Shown here one piece after another: positions 16,691 through 26,500 of a DNA stretch of 37,622 nt (the first letter of the stretch is position 1; every line of letters begins with the position of its first letter). A program made the translations under genes and the position numbers. A model generated the notes under the pieces. The model saw only the letters and a program-made list of their open reading frames with translations, was not told where the DNA came from and did no database searches. This DNA comes from JANXQG01 sp037147235 (lineage in GTDB: Bacteria; Planctomycetota; Planctomycetia; Pirellulales; Thermoguttaceae), in contig JBAWVO010000026.1 in assembly GCA_037147235.1 (NCBI GenBank), positions 1 through 37,622 on the forward strand, read 5' to 3'.

Positions 16691-19420
16691 ATGCCGCACT
16701 CGATGACGATTCAAGCCGCACGCTCTGCCCGCGAGGTTCTTGGCGCGATTCGCGGCCCTGGCGCTGCCGACCGAGCCGAGGCCGTTTTACGCGCACGCGC
16801 AGCCTTGCGGCCCGAGGGCGATTGGTTCATCAAGTCGCCGGAAGCCGAGGGCGGTTGTGGCGTGACCGGCTTCGCCTGCACGATCCCCGTCAGCGGCCGC
16901 CACATCTACGAGCCTTCAATTCAGATGCGCAACCGGGGTAACGGGAAAGGGGGCGGTATCGCCGCTTGCGGACTCGTGCCCGAAGAAATGGGCGTTTCCC
17001 GCAAGGTACTCGACGACAACTATATTCTCCAGGTTGCCCTGCTCGATTCCAGTGCCCGCGACGAGGTGGAAAAGGCCTTCATCGAGCCGTATTTCGACAT
17101 CGACCAGGGCGGCCTGATTCCGACGGTGGACGATTACCGCGAGGTGCCGCTGCTGGAAGTTCGTCCGCCCGACGTGGCCCGATACTTCGTCCGCGTCAAG
17201 CCGGACGTGCTGGCCCGTTTCGCCAACGAAAAGGGGCTATCCGACGTCGGAATGTCGGAGCGGGACATCGAAGACGAGTTCGTCTATCAAAACTCAATTC
17301 GCTTGAACAATCAGTATTACGCGTCGCTGGGCGACAAGCGGGCGTTTGTGATGTCTCACGCGAGAAATCTGCTGATCATAAAAATCGTCGGATTTGCCGA
17401 GGCGTCGGTGCAGTATTATCGGATGTCGGACACCCGGGCCCACGTCTGGATCGCTCACCAGCGTTACCCGACGAAGGGCCGCGTGTGGCATCCCGGCGGC
17501 GCGCATCCGTTCATCGGCATGAACGAGGCCCTGGTTCATAACGGCGACTTCGCCAACTATCATTCCGTATCGGAATACCTTGCCGGGCGGAACATCTTCC
17601 CGCAGTTTCTCACGGACACCGAGGTCTCGGTCCTCCTGTTCGATCTTTGGAACCGCGTATACCGCTACCCACTCGAATATATCATCGAAGCGATGGCACC
17701 GACCGCGGAACTCGATTTTGATCGGTTGCCGTCCGAGAAGCAACTGATCTACCGCCAAATCCAGGCGGCCCACATGCATGCGTCGCCCGACGGGCCGTGG
17801 TTCTTCATCATCGCCCGCAGTCTGGCCGAGACCAAGGAGTTCCAACTCCTGGGGATTACCGACACGGCCATGCTGCGACCGCAAGTGTTCGCGTTGCAGG
17901 AGGGCGAGGTTTCGATCGGGTTGATTTGCTCGGAGAAACAGGCCATCGACGCCACGCTGGCCAGTCTGGCCAGCGAAGACCCTCGATTCACGCCCGTGGC
18001 CGACACCTACTGGAACGCCCGCGGCGGAAGTTATTCCGACGGCGGGGCATTCAAGCTGACGGTTTCGCCGAACAATGGCGATGGTTCAGGCACTCGCCGT
18101 GTGCCGTCCGCGCAACCGGAGTACAGTCTTCGCATCACCAACAAGTTCGGCGGCTCGGTGGCCACGTCGCAAGGACAAGTACATTGCAATCTCTCGATTC
18201 CGCCGGCCGCTTCGGCTAAATCCGACGAAGATACCGTGGTGCTGGAGCAATCGCTGCGCGATGAAGATACCGAGGGGTTGTTCTCGCATCTTCGCGACCG
18301 ATTGCCGACCATGTCGTACGACCGCCTCCGCTGGTTTACCGAGGAACTGGCCGGACGAACGGCCGATACCATGCCGGCCTTCGGTATCGAGGTTCTAACG
18401 ATGGCGATCGGTCGCCGTTATCCGACCGGCGACAAAAAACGTAGTTCCGTATTGACCATTCTCCGCAACAGCTTGGAACAAATCTTCCAGCGGCAGCCGC
18501 TTTGCGACGAGGGTGGCCATTCAACGCATCTGCGGATCAATTGGGCCACTCGCGACCGCTTGCGTGGACCACGGACCGGCGAAATCACACTGCTAATCGA
18601 CGCACACGGTTTCCAACCTGAGGGCGAGGACTGCGATTCGACCCTGGGGGTGAAAGCCTATCACTTAGGCTGGAAACGGCTGATTCATTTCAACTCCCGC
18701 GGCACGCGATTCCACGGTGCGGGATTTGGTCCTCGCACCAACGGGTTGCGAATCGACTGCTACGACAACGCAGGTGACTATCTAGGCTCCGGGATGGACG
18801 GCCTCGAAATCTACGTCCACGGGAATGCCCAGGACCAGCTTTGCCAGATCAGCAAGAGCGGGAAGTTGGTCGTCTACGGCGACGTTGGGCAGACCTTTCT
18901 TTACGGTGCCAAAGGGGGCGAGATGTATGTGATGGGCAACGCCGCCGGCCGGCCGATGATTAACGCCGTCGGTTCGCCGCGGGTGGTCATCAACGGCACC
19001 GCGCTCGATTTTCTGGCCGAATCGTTCATGGCGGGCAATCCGCACAATGGCGGCGGGTTCGCCATCGTCAACGGCCTTCAGTACGACCCGTATGATGGGC
19101 AGCTTTGTCCGCTGGAAATGCCCTATCCCGGCAACAACCTGCTTTCGCTGGCCTCCGGCGGGGCAATCTTCATCCGCGATCCGCATCGCACACTGGTCGA
19201 GGAACAACTTAACGGCGGGGCTTACCGCACGCTTTCCGTCGCTGATTGGAAACTCATGTTGCCCTATCTGAAAGAGAATGAGCGGCTGTTCGGGGTCCGC
19301 ATCGACCGCGATCTCCTGACGGTGGACGGGATTCCGGCCTCGCCGCATGTGGTTTACCGCAAGGTGTTGCCCCGCAAAGACGCCGAGCTTGAAGCCGAGT
19401 TGGAAGGAATGGGGGAATAA
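16691..19420 (+). CDS. Glutamate synthase glutamine-amidotransferase plus GXGXG domains
   Basis: A 909-residue protein with a class-II glutamine amidotransferase at the front and the GltB alpha-helix (GXGXG) domain at the back. The likely nucleophile is C56 in GGCGVTGFA, which must become N-terminal, so residues 1-55 would be a removed propeptide as in bacterial GltB. Further amidotransferase motifs are IAHQRYPTKGRVWHPGG and MNEALVHNGDFANYHS. The C-terminal solenoid shows GSGMDGLEIYVHGNAQDQ, GKLVVYGDVGQTFLYGAKGG and GEMYVMGNAAGRPMI. It should release ammonia from glutamine and channel it to the barrel of the preceding gene. The middle 300 residues are less recognisable. The start at 16691 is eight bases after the previous stop. 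Confidence 0.87.
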   Translation: MPHSMTIQAARSAREVLGAIRGPGAADRAEAVLRARAALRPEGDWFIKSPEAEGGCGVTGFACTIPVSGRHIYEPSIQMRNRGNGKGGGIAACGLVPEEMGVSRKVLDDNYILQVALLDSSARDEVEKAFIEPYFDIDQGGLIPTVDDYREVPLLEVRPPDVARYFVRVKPDVLARFANEKGLSDVGMSERDIEDEFVYQNSIRLNNQYYASLGDKRAFVMSHARNLLIIKIVGFAEASVQYYRMSDTRAHVWIAHQRYPTKGRVWHPGGAHPFIGMNEALVHNGDFANYHSVSEYLAGRNIFPQFLTDTEVSVLLFDLWNRVYRYPLEYIIEAMAPTAELDFDRLPSEKQLIYRQIQAAHMHASPDGPWFFIIARSLAETKEFQLLGITDTAMLRPQVFALQEGEVSIGLICSEKQAIDATLASLASEDPRFTPVADTYWNARGGSYSDGGAFKLTVSPNNGDGSGTRRVPSAQPEYSLRITNKFGGSVATSQGQVHCNLSIPPAASAKSDEDTVVLEQSLRDEDTEGLFSHLRDRLPTMSYDRLRWFTEELAGRTADTMPAFGIEVLTMAIGRRYPTGDKKRSSVLTILRNSLEQIFQRQPLCDEGGHSTHLRINWATRDRLRGPRTGEITLLIDAHGFQPEGEDCDSTLGVKAYHLGWKRLIHFNSRGTRFHGAGFGPRTNGLRIDCYDNAGDYLGSGMDGLEIYVHGNAQDQLCQISKSGKLVVYGDVGQTFLYGAKGGEMYVMGNAAGRPMINAVGSPRVVINGTALDFLAESFMAGNPHNGGGFAIVNGLQYDPYDGQLCPLEMPYPGNNLLSLASGGAIFIRDPHRTLVEEQLNGGAYRTLSVADWKLMLPYLKENERLFGVRIDRDLLTVDGIPASPHVVYRKVLPRKDAELEAELEGMGE

Positions 19421-19422
19421 CG

Positions 19423-19983
19423 ATGGCCGATGCAATTCAATGGAACGGTAGCGAGTTGGCCATGGAGGTCGAGCAGCGAAGCGGCACTCCCGTCAGTGCG
19501 TGCTTCCAGTGCCACAAGTGCAGCACGGGCTGCCCGATCGGCCCGGAGATGGATTTCCTGCCCAGCCAAGTGATGCGTCTGGTGCATCTCGGAATGGAGA
19601 ACGAAGTGCTTGGGTCGCGGGCGATTTGGCTGTGTGCCTCGTGCGAAGCATGCACGACGCGCTGCCCACAAAGCATTGATGTTGCCGCTACGATGGACGC
19701 CCTGCGCATCATGGCGATTGATCGCCAGGTGACGTTGCCCGACTCCCACGGCAAGCAGTTCAACCGCAGCTTCCTCGGCAGTGTGCGGCGGCATGGCCGG
19801 GTGTTCGAGATGGGCATGATGACATTCTACAAACTCCGCACCGGCGATCTGTTCTCGGACATGGACAAAGTCCCGCAGATGTTGGCCAAAGGAAAACTCC
19901 CTTTGTTGCCCAATCGAAGCGGCAGTGCTGGGGAAGTCCGCGAAGTGTTTCGTCGGGCTGAGGAGGAGGAAAAACGACCATGA
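19423..19983 (+). CDS. hdrC: Heterodisulfide reductase subunit C-like, HdrC
   Basis: A 186-residue iron-sulfur protein with two [4Fe-4S] motifs, C27-C30-C33-C37 (CFQCHKCSTGCPIG) and C71-C74-C77-C81 (CASCEACTTRCPQSID), the standard HdrC layout. It passes electrons between HdrA and HdrB. It starts two bases after the glutamate-synthase gene and overlaps hdrB by ATGA (19980-19983). That tight coupling is the clearest sign that glutamate-synthase and Hdr parts belong to one transcript. Confidence 0.93.
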   Translation: MADAIQWNGSELAMEVEQRSGTPVSACFQCHKCSTGCPIGPEMDFLPSQVMRLVHLGMENEVLGSRAIWLCASCEACTTRCPQSIDVAATMDALRIMAIDRQVTLPDSHGKQFNRSFLGSVRRHGRVFEMGMMTFYKLRTGDLFSDMDKVPQMLAKGKLPLLPNRSGSAGEVREVFRRAEEEEKRP

Positions 19984-20876
19984 AATATGCGTTCTTCCCT
20001 GGTTGCAGCCTGGATGCGACGGCGTGGGATTTCGGCCGATCCACACGTGCGACGTGCCGCGCGCTGGGAATCGAATTGGTCGATATTCCCGACTGGGTTT
20101 GCTGCGGGTCAACGCCGGCCCACGCCAGCAGTGCCTCGTTGGCCGTGGCGTTGCCGGTGCTCAATCTGCAGAAGGCTGAAGCGATGGGCCTGCCCGTGAT
20201 GACGGCTTGCGCCTCGTGCTACGCCCGGCTACGAACCGCCAATCAAAAAGTTCGCAACGAAGCCGAGGAACGCCGGCGGACCGAGCGGATTACGGGCAAG
20301 CCCTACGACGGCCAGGTCGAGATTCATCACGTGCTCGACGTGCTGGTGAATCATTTTGGAGTGGAGCAGGTTCGTACGCGAGTGACGCGGCCGCTCGAAG
20401 GGCTACGAGTTGCCTGCTACTACGGTTGCCTCCTGACGCGCCCGCCCGAGATCGTAGCGTTCGACAACCCGGAGCATCCAACCTGCATGGACGACCTCGT
20501 GACCGCGATGGGCGCGGAGCCGGTCGCTTGGCCGTTCGCGACGGAATGTTGCGGGGCGAGCCTTTCGATGACTCACAGTTCGGTCGTCGGCCGTCTGGGC
20601 CACAAGTTGCTCTCGATGGCCCGTCGGGCAGGGGCCGATTGCATTGCCGTTGCATGCCCTCTGTGCCAGATGAATCTTGACTTGCGCCAAAGCGACGCAA
20701 TTAAAGCGTACGGCGCCCTTCCCCAAACGCCCGTCCTCTACATCACGCAACTCCTGGGGCTTGCCTTGGGTCTCTCCAACAAAGAATTGGGCATTGGCGC
20801 CCAGAGCATTAGCGCCACTTCGTTATTGGCCGATCGCCGACCGGCGACCGCCGCCGCGACGGGAGGAAACCCATGA
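19980..20876 (+). CDS. hdrB: Heterodisulfide reductase subunit B-like, HdrB
   Basis: A 298-residue protein with two complete CCG domains: C9, C41-C42, C77-C80 and then C146/C150, C190-C191, C226-C229. In methanogens these domains bind the two noncubane [4Fe-4S] clusters that cleave the CoM-S-S-CoB heterodisulfide. No coenzyme M or B genes are visible here and the organism type does not suggest methanogenesis, so the physiological acceptor must be different (a thiol/disulfide, or transfer to MetFV as in Moorella). Both cluster sites appear intact, which argues that HdrB is catalytically or electronically active. It overlaps hdrC and the HdrA-NuoE gene by four bases each. Confidence 0.93.
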   Translation: MKYAFFPGCSLDATAWDFGRSTRATCRALGIELVDIPDWVCCGSTPAHASSASLAVALPVLNLQKAEAMGLPVMTACASCYARLRTANQKVRNEAEERRRTERITGKPYDGQVEIHHVLDVLVNHFGVEQVRTRVTRPLEGLRVACYYGCLLTRPPEIVAFDNPEHPTCMDDLVTAMGAEPVAWPFATECCGASLSMTHSSVVGRLGHKLLSMARRAGADCIAVACPLCQMNLDLRQSDAIKAYGALPQTPVLYITQLLGLALGLSNKELGIGAQSISATSLLADRRPATAAATGGNP

Positions 20877-21811
20877 CCGCAAAACAAAAAGCAGCCATCG
20901 CACCGTCAGCCCATGGCAACGGCAACGGCAATGGCAATGGCGATACGAAGGAACTAATTGGCGCGGTTCTCGTGTGTGGCGGCGGCATTGCCGGCATCCA
21001 AGCGTCGCTCGATCTTTCGTCCGCCGGTTTCCGCGTATATCTGGTTGAGGAGAGCCCGAGCATCGGTGGAAATATGGCTCGCCTGGACAAGACTTTCCCA
21101 ACGGGCGACTGCGCCACGTGCATCATCTCGCCGAAACTGGTTGAGTGCGTGCGGGACTACAACATCGACGTGTTGACGATGGCCGACGTGACGGCATTGG
21201 ACGGCGAGGCCGGCCATTTCAGCGTCAAGGTACGAAAACGTCCTCGCAGCGTGAAGTCCGAAAAATGCACCGGTTGCGGCGATTGCTGGGCGGTCTGTCC
21301 AGTCCGCAACACGGCCGAGAGTCCGCCGCCGTTCCAACCCAGCGAGCCGCTCGACGAATCCGACGCCGTCAAGCTGCGAGACATCCTCGCGCGTTATGAA
21401 GGCGGACTCGGCAGCCTGATGCCCGTCTTGCAGGAGATCGACCAAGCCTACGGCTACCTGCCCAAACGCATTCTGGAACATCTGGCATGTGCGTGGGGAG
21501 TTAGGATCGCCGAAATATTGCGGGTGGCCAGTTTCTACGACCGTTTTCGGCTCGAACCGGTGGGCCGTCACGTTGTCGAGGTCTGTGAGGGAACTTCGTG
21601 TCACTCGCGCGGATCGCGGGAGCTGCGGGAACGGCTGGAAAAGGAACTGGGCATCCGTCCGGGTGAGACCGACAAATCGGGACGGTTTACCTTGCGGACG
21701 GTGCGCTGTCTGGGGCTGTGCGCACTGTCGCCAGCCATGAAAATCGCCGGCCGCAGCTTCGCCCGCGTTAACATCGACCGCGTTGCGGAAATTTTGGAGC
21801 AATTCACATGA
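20873..21811 (+). CDS. HdrA N-terminal domain fused to NuoE-like [2Fe-2S] domain
   Basis: A 312-residue fusion. After a Gly-Asn repeat linker (residues 15-23), residues 29-145 match HdrA: FAD-binding CGGGIAGIQASLDLSSAGF, GGNMARLDKTFP, C80xxC83/C92 and one [4Fe-4S] motif C132-C135-C138-C142. From about residue 165 it becomes a NuoE/HoxE thioredoxin-like domain with the four [2Fe-2S] ligands C238, C243, C279 and C283 and the typical LMPVLQEIDQAYGYLP and VRCLGLCALSPA segments. The rest of HdrA is not here but appears in the gene two places downstream, so HdrA is split around nuoF. Start and stop overlap both neighbours by ATGA. Confidence 0.9.
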   Translation: MTAKQKAAIAPSAHGNGNGNGNGDTKELIGAVLVCGGGIAGIQASLDLSSAGFRVYLVEESPSIGGNMARLDKTFPTGDCATCIISPKLVECVRDYNIDVLTMADVTALDGEAGHFSVKVRKRPRSVKSEKCTGCGDCWAVCPVRNTAESPPPFQPSEPLDESDAVKLRDILARYEGGLGSLMPVLQEIDQAYGYLPKRILEHLACAWGVRIAEILRVASFYDRFRLEPVGRHVVEVCEGTSCHSRGSRELRERLEKELGIRPGETDKSGRFTLRTVRCLGLCALSPAMKIAGRSFARVNIDRVAEILEQFT

Positions 21812-23556
21812 GCGCCCCCATTCGCAACTCATCAGACCTCGATCGAGCCCAGGCCGCCGGCGAGGCGACGCGCTATCCACAGCGACTGAAGGTACTGGTC
21901 GGTTCGGCCAGTTGCGGAGTCGCCGTGGGTGCCCGCGAGATCGAGTCGGCCGCGCGCAGCACTGTCCAGGAACTTGGCCTCGACGCCGTTGTCTGCCGAA
22001 CGGGCTGTATCGGGTTCTGCGGGCGCGAGCCAATGTTGGATCTGGTGTTGCCCGGTGGGCTTCGGATCAGTTATGGCAACATGACTCCGGAAAAAGCCCG
22101 CCAATTGATCGCCGGCTACGCCAAGAATGGCGACCTCCAGCCAGCCTGGGCCTTGGGACACTTCCACAACGAAGAATTGGTCTCGACCGGAGAAGTGCGG
22201 ACGCATTCGGAGCAATCCGTCGGGCTGAAGGGCATACCTCGCTGGTCCGCGCTCGATTTCGAGAGCCGTCAGAAAAAGGTCATCCTGCGGAACTGCGGTT
22301 TGATCGACCCCAACTCGTTGAATGAAACGATCGCTTGCGGCACCTATCGCGGGGCCTTCCGAGCGTTGGTGCAAATGGAGCCGGATGCGGTGATCGACGC
22401 GGTCGCCGAGTCGGGCCTTCGGGGCCGCGGCGGCGCAGCATTTCCCACGGGGCAGAAATGGCGTCTCGCCCGGCAGGCCGCCGCCGACCTCAAATACGTG
22501 GTCTGCAACGCCGACGAAGGAGAGCCTGGCGCTTACATGGACCGCACCGTGTTGGAGAGCGATCCTCATGCCGTCCTGGAAGGAATGCTCATCGGCGCGT
22601 ACGCGATCGGTGCCACCGAAGGTTTTATCTACGTCCGCAACGAATACCCGCTAGCCATCGAGATCCTTGAGAATGCAATCGATGAGGCCGAAAAGCACGG
22701 CCTGTTGGGCGAGAATATTTTCGGTACGCCCTGGTCGTTCCACGTCACGGTCCGCCGCGGTGCCGGGGCCTACATCTGCGGCGAGGAAACTGCCCTAATC
22801 GAATCGCTCGAAGGCCATGCCGGCGAGCCTCGCAACAGGCCGCCGTATCCGGTGACCGCAGGGCTTTGGGGAAAGCCCACGGTCGTGAACAACGTCAAAA
22901 CCTGGGCCAGTATCGCGCCGATCATCACCCGGGGCGCCGCGTGGTATGCCAAAATGGGCACCAAGCGTACTCCGGGCACAACGATCTTCTCGCTGGAAGG
23001 TTGTGTTAAGAACGCAGGACTCGTGGAGGTCCCTTTCGGCATTACGCTCCGCGAGCTAATCTACGACATCGGCGGCGGGATCATCGGTGACCGCCCGCTG
23101 AAGGCGTTGCAGGCAGGCGGTGCCTCGCGCGGCTGTATTCCACCCTCGTTGCTCGATCTGGCTATCGATACCGAAGACCGCAATGGCGAGACGATTATGA
23201 TCGGCACCGGCGGGATCATCGCGCTGGACGACCGTGCCTGCATGGTCGACATGGCGCGGTTTCTGGTCGGATTCTTCCTTGAAGAGTCCTGTGGCAAGTG
23301 CGTACCGTGCCGCGAGGGAAATAAGCAGATGTCGCACCTGCTCGGGCGGATTTCCGAGGGCCAGGCCACCTCTGCCGATTTATCCCTCTTGGAACGCTTG
23401 GCCAAGACCGTGCGATCGGCGGCCTTCTGCGGCATGGGCAGCATGGGCCCCAACGCCTTGCTGACCACGCTGACACACTTCCGCGACGAGTTTGAAACGC
23501 ATATTCGCGACAAAAAATGTCCGGCCGGCGTCTGCCGCATAGGACGAGGAAGATAA
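21808..23556 (+). CDS. nuoF: NuoF-like NADH:acceptor flavin subunit
   Basis: A 582-residue NuoF/HndC-type protein. Residues about 25-105 form a thioredoxin-like domain with C36, C63, C67 and C71, as in the long NuoF forms of NADH-dependent bifurcating hydrogenases. The FMN and NADH motifs GLRGRGGAAFPTGQKW (204-219) and GAGAYICGEETALIESLEG (318-336) are intact, as is the [4Fe-4S] site C495-C498-C501 with C541. The C-terminal double ferredoxin seen in HydB is missing; the protein ends with CPAGVCRIGRGR. It should oxidise or reduce NAD(H). It lies between the two parts of HdrA, which suggests it docks directly to the HdrA flavin module. Confidence 0.93.
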   Translation: MSAPIRNSSDLDRAQAAGEATRYPQRLKVLVGSASCGVAVGAREIESAARSTVQELGLDAVVCRTGCIGFCGREPMLDLVLPGGLRISYGNMTPEKARQLIAGYAKNGDLQPAWALGHFHNEELVSTGEVRTHSEQSVGLKGIPRWSALDFESRQKKVILRNCGLIDPNSLNETIACGTYRGAFRALVQMEPDAVIDAVAESGLRGRGGAAFPTGQKWRLARQAAADLKYVVCNADEGEPGAYMDRTVLESDPHAVLEGMLIGAYAIGATEGFIYVRNEYPLAIEILENAIDEAEKHGLLGENIFGTPWSFHVTVRRGAGAYICGEETALIESLEGHAGEPRNRPPYPVTAGLWGKPTVVNNVKTWASIAPIITRGAAWYAKMGTKRTPGTTIFSLEGCVKNAGLVEVPFGITLRELIYDIGGGIIGDRPLKALQAGGASRGCIPPSLLDLAIDTEDRNGETIMIGTGGIIALDDRACMVDMARFLVGFFLEESCGKCVPCREGNKQMSHLLGRISEGQATSADLSLLERLAKTVRSAAFCGMGSMGPNALLTTLTHFRDEFETHIRDKKCPAGVCRIGRGR

Positions 23557-23571
23557 GGTAAAGGGCTGACG

Positions 23572-26500
23572 ATGGACGCAACCGCATCAGATCTGCTACT
23601 GGTTAACGTGGACGGTCGCACGGCGAACGTCCCCAGTGGCACGACGATCCTCAACGCCGCGCGGCAAATGGGCGTGGTGATCCCAACCCTGTGCAACTAT
23701 CGCGGGCTGTCGCCTTACGGGGCGTGCCGCGTGTGTTTGGTTGAAATCGAAACGCCGCGCGGTGGACAGTTGGTCGCCTCGTGCAGCCAGCCGGTCGAAA
23801 ACAACCTTGTCGTCCACACCGAAACCGAAAACGTCAAGGAAGCCCGCCAGACGATTTTGGAGTTGCTGCTGGCCCAAGCGCCCGACTCGCGCGAGCTGGC
23901 CGAACTGGCCGCCGGGCTTGGCGTCAAGAAGACTCCCTTCCAACCGGTCGCCGAGGGTAAGTGCGTTCTCTGCGGGCTATGCACCCGGGTATGCACCGAA
24001 ATGATGGGCCGCGGCGCCATCAATTTTATTGGCCGCGGCGCGGCACGCGAAATCTCCACCGCCTTCGATCGGACCACCGATCAATGCCAAGTGTGCGGTG
24101 CCTGCGCGTTCGTTTGCCCCACCGGCGCGATCGACCTGCGCACCATCACCAAGCGGCGGTTGAAGCCGCACATAACGGGGTTCGACAAGTTTCTCACCGC
24201 CCGCCCCTGCATCGACTTGGCCCATCCCCAGGCCTCGCCGCGCGTGCCGGTGATCGATCGCGAAAGCTGCATCCATTTCAAGACGGACCAGTGCGGGCTT
24301 TGTAGCAATGTCTGCCAGGCCGGCGCCATCGATTACGAGCAATCCGAAGAGACACTTCAGTTCGAGGTGGGCAGCGTCGTTCTCACGCCAGGCTTCGAGG
24401 CGTTCGATGCGACACGACGCGGCGAGTTCGGCTTCGGTTTCGCGCCGAACGTGCTGAGCAACGTGCAGTTCGAGCGGATGCTCTCGGCCTCCGGCCCCAC
24501 CCAGGGACACGTCCGCCGCCCAAGCGACGGCCGTGCGCCCAAGCGGCTGGCGTTCATCCAGTGCATCGGCTCTCGCGACACGGGCTGCGACAACGAGTAC
24601 TGCTCCTCGGTCTGTTGCATGGCCGCCACCAAAGAAGCTATTTTGGCCAAGGAGCACGAGCCGGGGCTTGACGTGACCATCTTCTTCCTCGATCTTCGCG
24701 CGTTCGGCAAGGATTTCGACCGCTACTGCGACCGAGCCAAGAATCAGTTGGGAGTGCATTTTATACGGTCGTTCGTTTCTCGCACCTACGAAATGCCCGA
24801 CACGCGGAACCTGCGCGTGGTCTATGCTGACGGTGATATGAAGCAGACCGAAGACGAGTTCGACATGATCGTGCTCTCGCTCGGACTGGAACCGAGTGCA
24901 ACCTTGCAGGAGCAAGCCCAACAAATGGGCGTCGTGCTGAACCGCTGGGGTTTCGCCAAGACGAGTGAGTTGTGTCCGTTGGACACGTCGCGTGCCGGCG
25001 TATTTGTGGGCGGCGCATTCCAGGAGCCGAAGGACATTCCCGACACGGTCATGCAGGCCAGTGCGGCCGCGGCCCGGGCCATGGCCCTCTTGGCCCCCGC
25101 GCGTGGAACGCGCGTGCGGACCAAAACCTATCCATCGCAACGCGACATCACGGACGAGCCGCCTCGGATCGGCGTGTTTATTTGTCACTGCGGCAGCAAC
25201 ATTGCCTCGGTGGTCGACGTCCAGCGGGTCGTCAGACGGACTCGGGACTTGCCCCATGTCGTCATCGCCGAAAGCAACACGTATACCTGCGCCGACGATA
25301 CGCAGACCCACATCAAGGACCATATCCTTGCCCACCGATTGAATCGCATCGTCGTGGCCTCATGCACGCCGCGAACGCACGAGCCAATCTTCCGCGACAC
25401 CCTGCGTGATGCCGGCCTGAATCCCTATCTGTTGGAAATGGCCAACATCCGCGACCAATGTTCATGGGTTCACTCGGGCGAGCCGGGGCGAGCAACCGAC
25501 AAGGCGATCGATCTGGTCCGCATGGCGGTGGCCCGCACAGCCTGCTTGATGCCGCTAAGTGAAGCATCGGTGCCGGTAAACAACGCGGCGTTGATCGTCG
25601 GCGGAGGAATTGCCGGCATGACTGCCGCGTTGGCGATTGCCGAGCAAGGCTTCCCGGTCCACCTAGTTGAGAAATCCGGCGAACTCGGCGGCACCGTCCG
25701 CCAGTTGCACGAAACGCTCGATGGCGAGGACCTCCGGGCGTTCTTGGGCCGAACGATCGAGCGAGTCGAGGAACACCCGAAGATTTCCGTGCATCTGAAC
25801 GCGAGCGTTACCAAGGTGGAAGGCCACGTCGGTGGATTCACCTCCGCGCTGCGCACCAAGAACGATCTAGTGACCGTGAAGCACGGGGTGGTCGTTGTTG
25901 CCACCGGTGCTACCGAACAGAAGCCGCAAAGTTTCGGCTATGGCCAAAACCCTTGCGTGCTGACGCAACTCGAACTGACCGACCAGCTTTACCAAGGGAC
26001 TCTTAAACTCTCCGACAAGGCGACGGTCGTGATGATCCAGTGCGTGGAGCAGCGGAACACCGAGCGGCCCTATTGCAGCCGCGTGTGCTGCACCGCCGCA
26101 GTCAAGAATGCATTGCACCTGCGAGACCGGTTCCCCAAGGCAAAAATTGTCGTGCTTTATCGCGACATGCGAACCTATGGTTTCCGCGAGGCGGCCTACC
26201 GCGAAGCGAGGGAAAAAGGAGTTCTCTTCGTCCGCTACGAGCCTGAACAACCGCCGCAACTCGATATCAACGGCCGTTTGCAAGTGCGAGTCCGCGAGCC
26301 GTCGTTGGGTCGCGATTTGCAACTCGACGCGGAGTTGGTCGTCCTGGCCGCGCCGATGACGCCCCGCGCCGACCGTGGCGAGCTGTCCGAGTTGCTGCGC
26401 GTACCGTTGAATGCCGACGGATTCTTCCTCGAAGCCCACATGAAACTTCGCCCGGTCGATTTCGCCAGCGAGGGGTTGTTCCTCTGCGGCACGGCCCACG

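Noticed and set aside
13977..25335. Long antisense open frames opposite the large operon (for example 23977-25335 and 14421-15434, minus strand)
   Set aside because: They are mirror frames of GC-rich coding DNA. The plus-strand proteins there have clear family motifs and the antisense translations have none.
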